Source: Desulfobulbus rhabdoformis (GTDB lineage Bacteria; Desulfobacterota; Desulfobulbia; Desulfobulbales; Desulfobulbaceae). From it: a stretch of 64,000 bases of DNA. The notes under the pieces are model-generated. The model saw nothing but the letters and a program-made list of their open reading frames with translations, did not search any database and had not been told where the DNA came from. Position 1 is the stretch's first letter; every line of letters begins with the position of its first letter. The position numbers and the translations under genes were made by a program. The DNA lies in NCBI RefSeq assembly GCF_016919065.1, contig NZ_JAFFQA010000009.1:62001-126000 (forward strand). The letters are read 5' to 3'. Shown here in pieces: positions 61,720 to 64,000 of the stretch.

Positions 61720-64000
61720 TCACATCATATTTTCCGGATCAACATCCACACCTAACCTAACCGCTGACGGCCAGAGTTTTCCCTTTTGTTCCAGAACCGC
61801 TGCACACACAGCATGCAGCACCTGCTGATTGCTGCTTTTTATGAGCAGTTGCCAGCGAGTCTTATCCCGTATCTTGACCAGAGGCGCAGGAGTTGGACCT
61901 AAAAGTTCCAAGCTGGATGCCCATTTGTGGTTGCGAATAAATCCCGCTACCTGCTGCGCAGCCTGCTGAACCTGTTGTTCACGGGCACCGGAGAACCGGA
62001 TGTTGACCAATCGGGTAAAAGGCGGATAGGCCAGAGGTGCCCGCACGGCTATCTCCCGAGCAAAAAATGCCGGATAGTCATGTTTCTGGGCAAGCTCCAG
62101 TGCATAATGCTGGGGTTGGTAAGTCTGGATAATGACAACACCGGGATCCTCCCCCCGCCCTGCCCTGCCCGTCACCTGGGAAAGCAGGCAAAAGGTGCGT
62201 TCGGCTGCCTTGTAATCCGGTACACTCAATCCGGAGTCCGCCCAGACCACTCCAACCAGTCGAATGCCTGGAAAATGCAGGCCTTTGGCAATCATCTGGG
62301 TACCGATGAGAATATCCACCTGCCCCTCGCGCATATCTTTAAGGGTCGACAGGTAATGTTTTCGATTGGCGGTTGTATCGCTATCCAAGCGGGCGACGCG
62401 AGCCTGGGGAAAGAGTTGTTGCACCTCCTCCTCAATCCGCTCTGAGCCGATGCCCACCCCATGAACCCGGGTAGAACCACAGGCGTCGCAGACCACGTTC
62501 GGGCTCCGACTGTAACCGCAGTAATGACAGAGCAGTCTGTTTCGGCCACGATGCAGGGTCAGACTGACCTCGCAGTGACGGCATTGAACAATGGCTCCGC
62601 AATCACGGCAGAGCATGGAAGAGGAAAACCCCCGACGGTTGACAAAGAGCAGGCTCTGCTTGCCCATTTCCAGGGTATCGGCAAGCCCATTGATCAGCGC
62701 GTCGGAAAAGGTTAAGTCAGGGCGGGAGCGCCCGGTTTCGGTTAAGTCAATAATCTGTACCTGAGGAAGCGGCTGGTTGGCCACCCGCTTTTGCATCTGC
62801 AGAAGCGTATATTTCCCCTCCTTACAGTGATGGTAACTGATGACCGACGGGGTTGCCGAGCCAAGAACAACCGGACACTTGGCCATATTGGCCCGTAGCA
62901 CAGCGAGATCACGGCCATTGTAATGGAGCCCATCCTCCTGCTTGTAGGCAGGTTCATGTTCCTCGTCCACCACCACCAGCCCAAGGTTCCTCAAAGGGGC
63001 AAAGACAGCCGAGCGGGCTCCAAGAACCACTTTTGCCTTTCCCTGCAGGACCCGTTGCCACTGGTCAAAGCGCTCGCCATCGCTGAGTCCACTGTGGAGG
63101 ACTGCAAGCTGATCGCCAAAACGGGAAAAAAAGTGTGCCTCAAGCTGCGAGGCCAGGGCAATCTCAGGGACCAGCACCAGAGCGGTTTTCCCGGCCGCAA
63201 GCGTATGCCCGACAGATTGCAGGTAGACCTCCGTCTTACCGCAACCAGTGACGCCAAAAAGAAGAAAGGGAGCAAAGGCTTCCCCGTCAATGGCGGGAAG
63301 AATTTCGGCAAGAACTTTCTCCTGCTCACCGGTCAAGCTGTCCGGGGCAGGAAAAAGCGGAGGCGGTTCACCAAAGGGGTCGCGGTAGACCCGCTGCTCT
63401 GCCAACTCAAGTAGACCGGCAGAGGCCAACTGCTTTATCCGCGGCCCCGCTCCGCTGTACAGTTTGTTTAACAGAGAACGCAGAACCGGTTGGTGCCCCT
63501 GGGCAGTAAATGTCTCCAGAAAAATCCCAAGGGTCTTAAGCTCTGCTTTTTTCAGTTGCAGGGTGGAATCTTTGGCCAGTGCAGCAACAATTTCTGGCCC
63601 CTCTCTGCCCTCTATCAGATCAACTAGTTGCGCTCCCGGCACGACTACGGTCTGTAGCTTTTCTTTCACCCGCCCCGTCCCTCTGCTGGTGGGTTGCAGA
63701 GGCAGCGCTGTCCGCAGCACCTCGCCTAAGGGATGAAGATAATAGCGGGCGATCCAGCGATAAAAGGGAAGTAACTCTTCGGGAAAGACAGGTTTCTGGC
63801 TCAAAACCTGGAGAATGGGCTTGATGACAAAACGCGGCTCACCCTTCTCTTTCTCCGCAGGGCCAAGCACATAGCCCACAGCCTTGCGATTTCCCAAAGG
63901 GACACGAACACAACAGCCCACCGGAAGTGGATCATCACTTCCGGTGGGCTGTGCGTAAGTCAAGGGGTGAAGCAGGGGTGCGTCAACCGCAATTTCGTAG
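61720..64000 (-). CDS. priA: Primosomal replication protein N' (PriA helicase), 5' end outside window
   Basis: The reading frame is open to the right edge; the last codons (YEIAVDAPLLHPLTYAQP) are the usual PriA N-terminal block, so the start codon lies just past 64000. Walker A GVTGCGKTE, DEEH box VVDEEHE and the zinc-binding cysteines (LCRDCGAIVQCRHCE... CHYCGYS... CDACGS) are present, as is the C-terminal domain. By family it restarts stalled forks. About 760 codons are visible. Confidence 0.95.
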   Translation of the reverse strand, partial: YEIAVDAPLLHPLTYAQPTGSDDPLPVGCCVRVPLGNRKAVGYVLGPAEKEKGEPRFVIKPILQVLSQKPVFPEELLPFYRWIARYYLHPLGEVLRTALPLQPTSRGTGRVKEKLQTVVVPGAQLVDLIEGREGPEIVAALAKDSTLQLKKAELKTLGIFLETFTAQGHQPVLRSLLNKLYSGAGPRIKQLASAGLLELAEQRVYRDPFGEPPPLFPAPDSLTGEQEKVLAEILPAIDGEAFAPFLLFGVTGCGKTEVYLQSVGHTLAAGKTALVLVPEIALASQLEAHFFSRFGDQLAVLHSGLSDGERFDQWQRVLQGKAKVVLGARSAVFAPLRNLGLVVVDEEHEPAYKQEDGLHYNGRDLAVLRANMAKCPVVLGSATPSVISYHHCKEGKYTLLQMQKRVANQPLPQVQIIDLTETGRSRPDLTFSDALINGLADTLEMGKQSLLFVNRRGFSSSMLCRDCGAIVQCRHCEVSLTLHRGRNRLLCHYCGYSRSPNVVCDACGSTRVHGVGIGSERIEEEVQQLFPQARVARLDSDTTANRKHYLSTLKDMREGQVDILIGTQMIAKGLHFPGIRLVGVVWADSGLSVPDYKAAERTFCLLSQVTGRAGRGEDPGVVIIQTYQPQHYALELAQKHDYPAFFAREIAVRAPLAYPPFTRLVNIRFSGAREQQVQQAAQQVAGFIRNHKWASSLELLGPTPAPLVKIRDKTRWQLLIKSSNQQVLHAVCAAVLEQKGKLWPSAVRLGVDVDPENMM

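Overview
The window looks like chromosomal DNA of a Gram-negative, mid-GC, anaerobic delta-proteobacterial (Desulfobacterota, Desulfobulbaceae-like) bacterium. This is inferred from gene content: a tRNA-tig-clpP-clpX-lon block, an ADP-forming acetate-CoA ligase, an acetyl-CoA hydrolase/transferase fused to a GNAT domain, NikR, a bacteriohemerythrin, a heptosyltransferase-type GT9 enzyme and several large two-component proteins. No phage, complete IS element or CRISPR array was seen. Nearly all of the window is ordinary coding DNA; the unusual material is mostly intergenic.

Layout. 1-6.7 kb: partial gene end, tRNA-Ser(GGA), tadA, a sigma-54 activator whose receiver lacks the phospho-acceptor Asp, nikR with an M48/BepA-like peptidase, a polar amino-acid uptake pair (binding protein and permease, no ATPase) and a YbaK-type deacylase. 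6.8-13.9 kb: PLP-dependent Orn/Lys/Arg decarboxylase, orphan HlyD lipoprotein, YjbQ, and a hybrid kinase/HD-GYP regulator operon. 14-18.3 kb: cobyrinate diamide synthase, DUF374 acyltransferase, uvrB. 18.3-24.1 kb: an acetate/acetyl-CoA locus that resembles Bacillus acuABC (GNAT fused to a CoA-transferase, a CBS-CBS-ACT protein, a histone-deacetylase-like AcuC) around an ADP-forming acetate-CoA ligase. 24.3-31 kb: PpnN-type nucleosidase, an AMP-ligase/ACP/PlsC fusion, YhdH-type reductase, MFS exporter. 31.2-37.1 kb: tRNA-Leu, tig, clpP, clpX, lon. 37.2-37.8 kb: a duplicated tRNA-Val/tRNA-Asp cassette. 38-42 kb: hemerythrin, EamA transporter, SelO, HAD hydrolase. 42.2-47.2 kb: a thiamine salvage operon thiM-thiE-thiD with a ThiXYZ-type ABC importer, driven by a clear promoter and a long leader with no TPP riboswitch. 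47.5-55.9 kb: SH3 protein, a helical protein of unknown function, C_GCAxxG family protein, exonuclease, GT9 transferase, YcaO-TPR protein, tsaE, rlmH, YkgJ-type protein, AlgH. 56-64 kb: small conserved-looking ORF, SDR, ClbS/DfsB-like protein, and a divergent ZraS-like kinase / ZraP-like protein pair with a sigma-54 promoter, then priA (5' end outside the window).

The main novelty is a set of short intergenic repeat families: (i) MITE-like elements with a shared GGGNNTCTTGAATAATT terminus (8886, 38521, 53993, and a degenerate one at 56187); (ii) a structured palindromic element at 55283-55390 with a partial second copy at 61587-61637; (iii) a CCTGAATCCGTGAC motif at gene borders. Several large intergenic hairpins (6792, 47185, 56866, 57903) and a terminator-like leader hairpin ahead of thiM also deserve checking.
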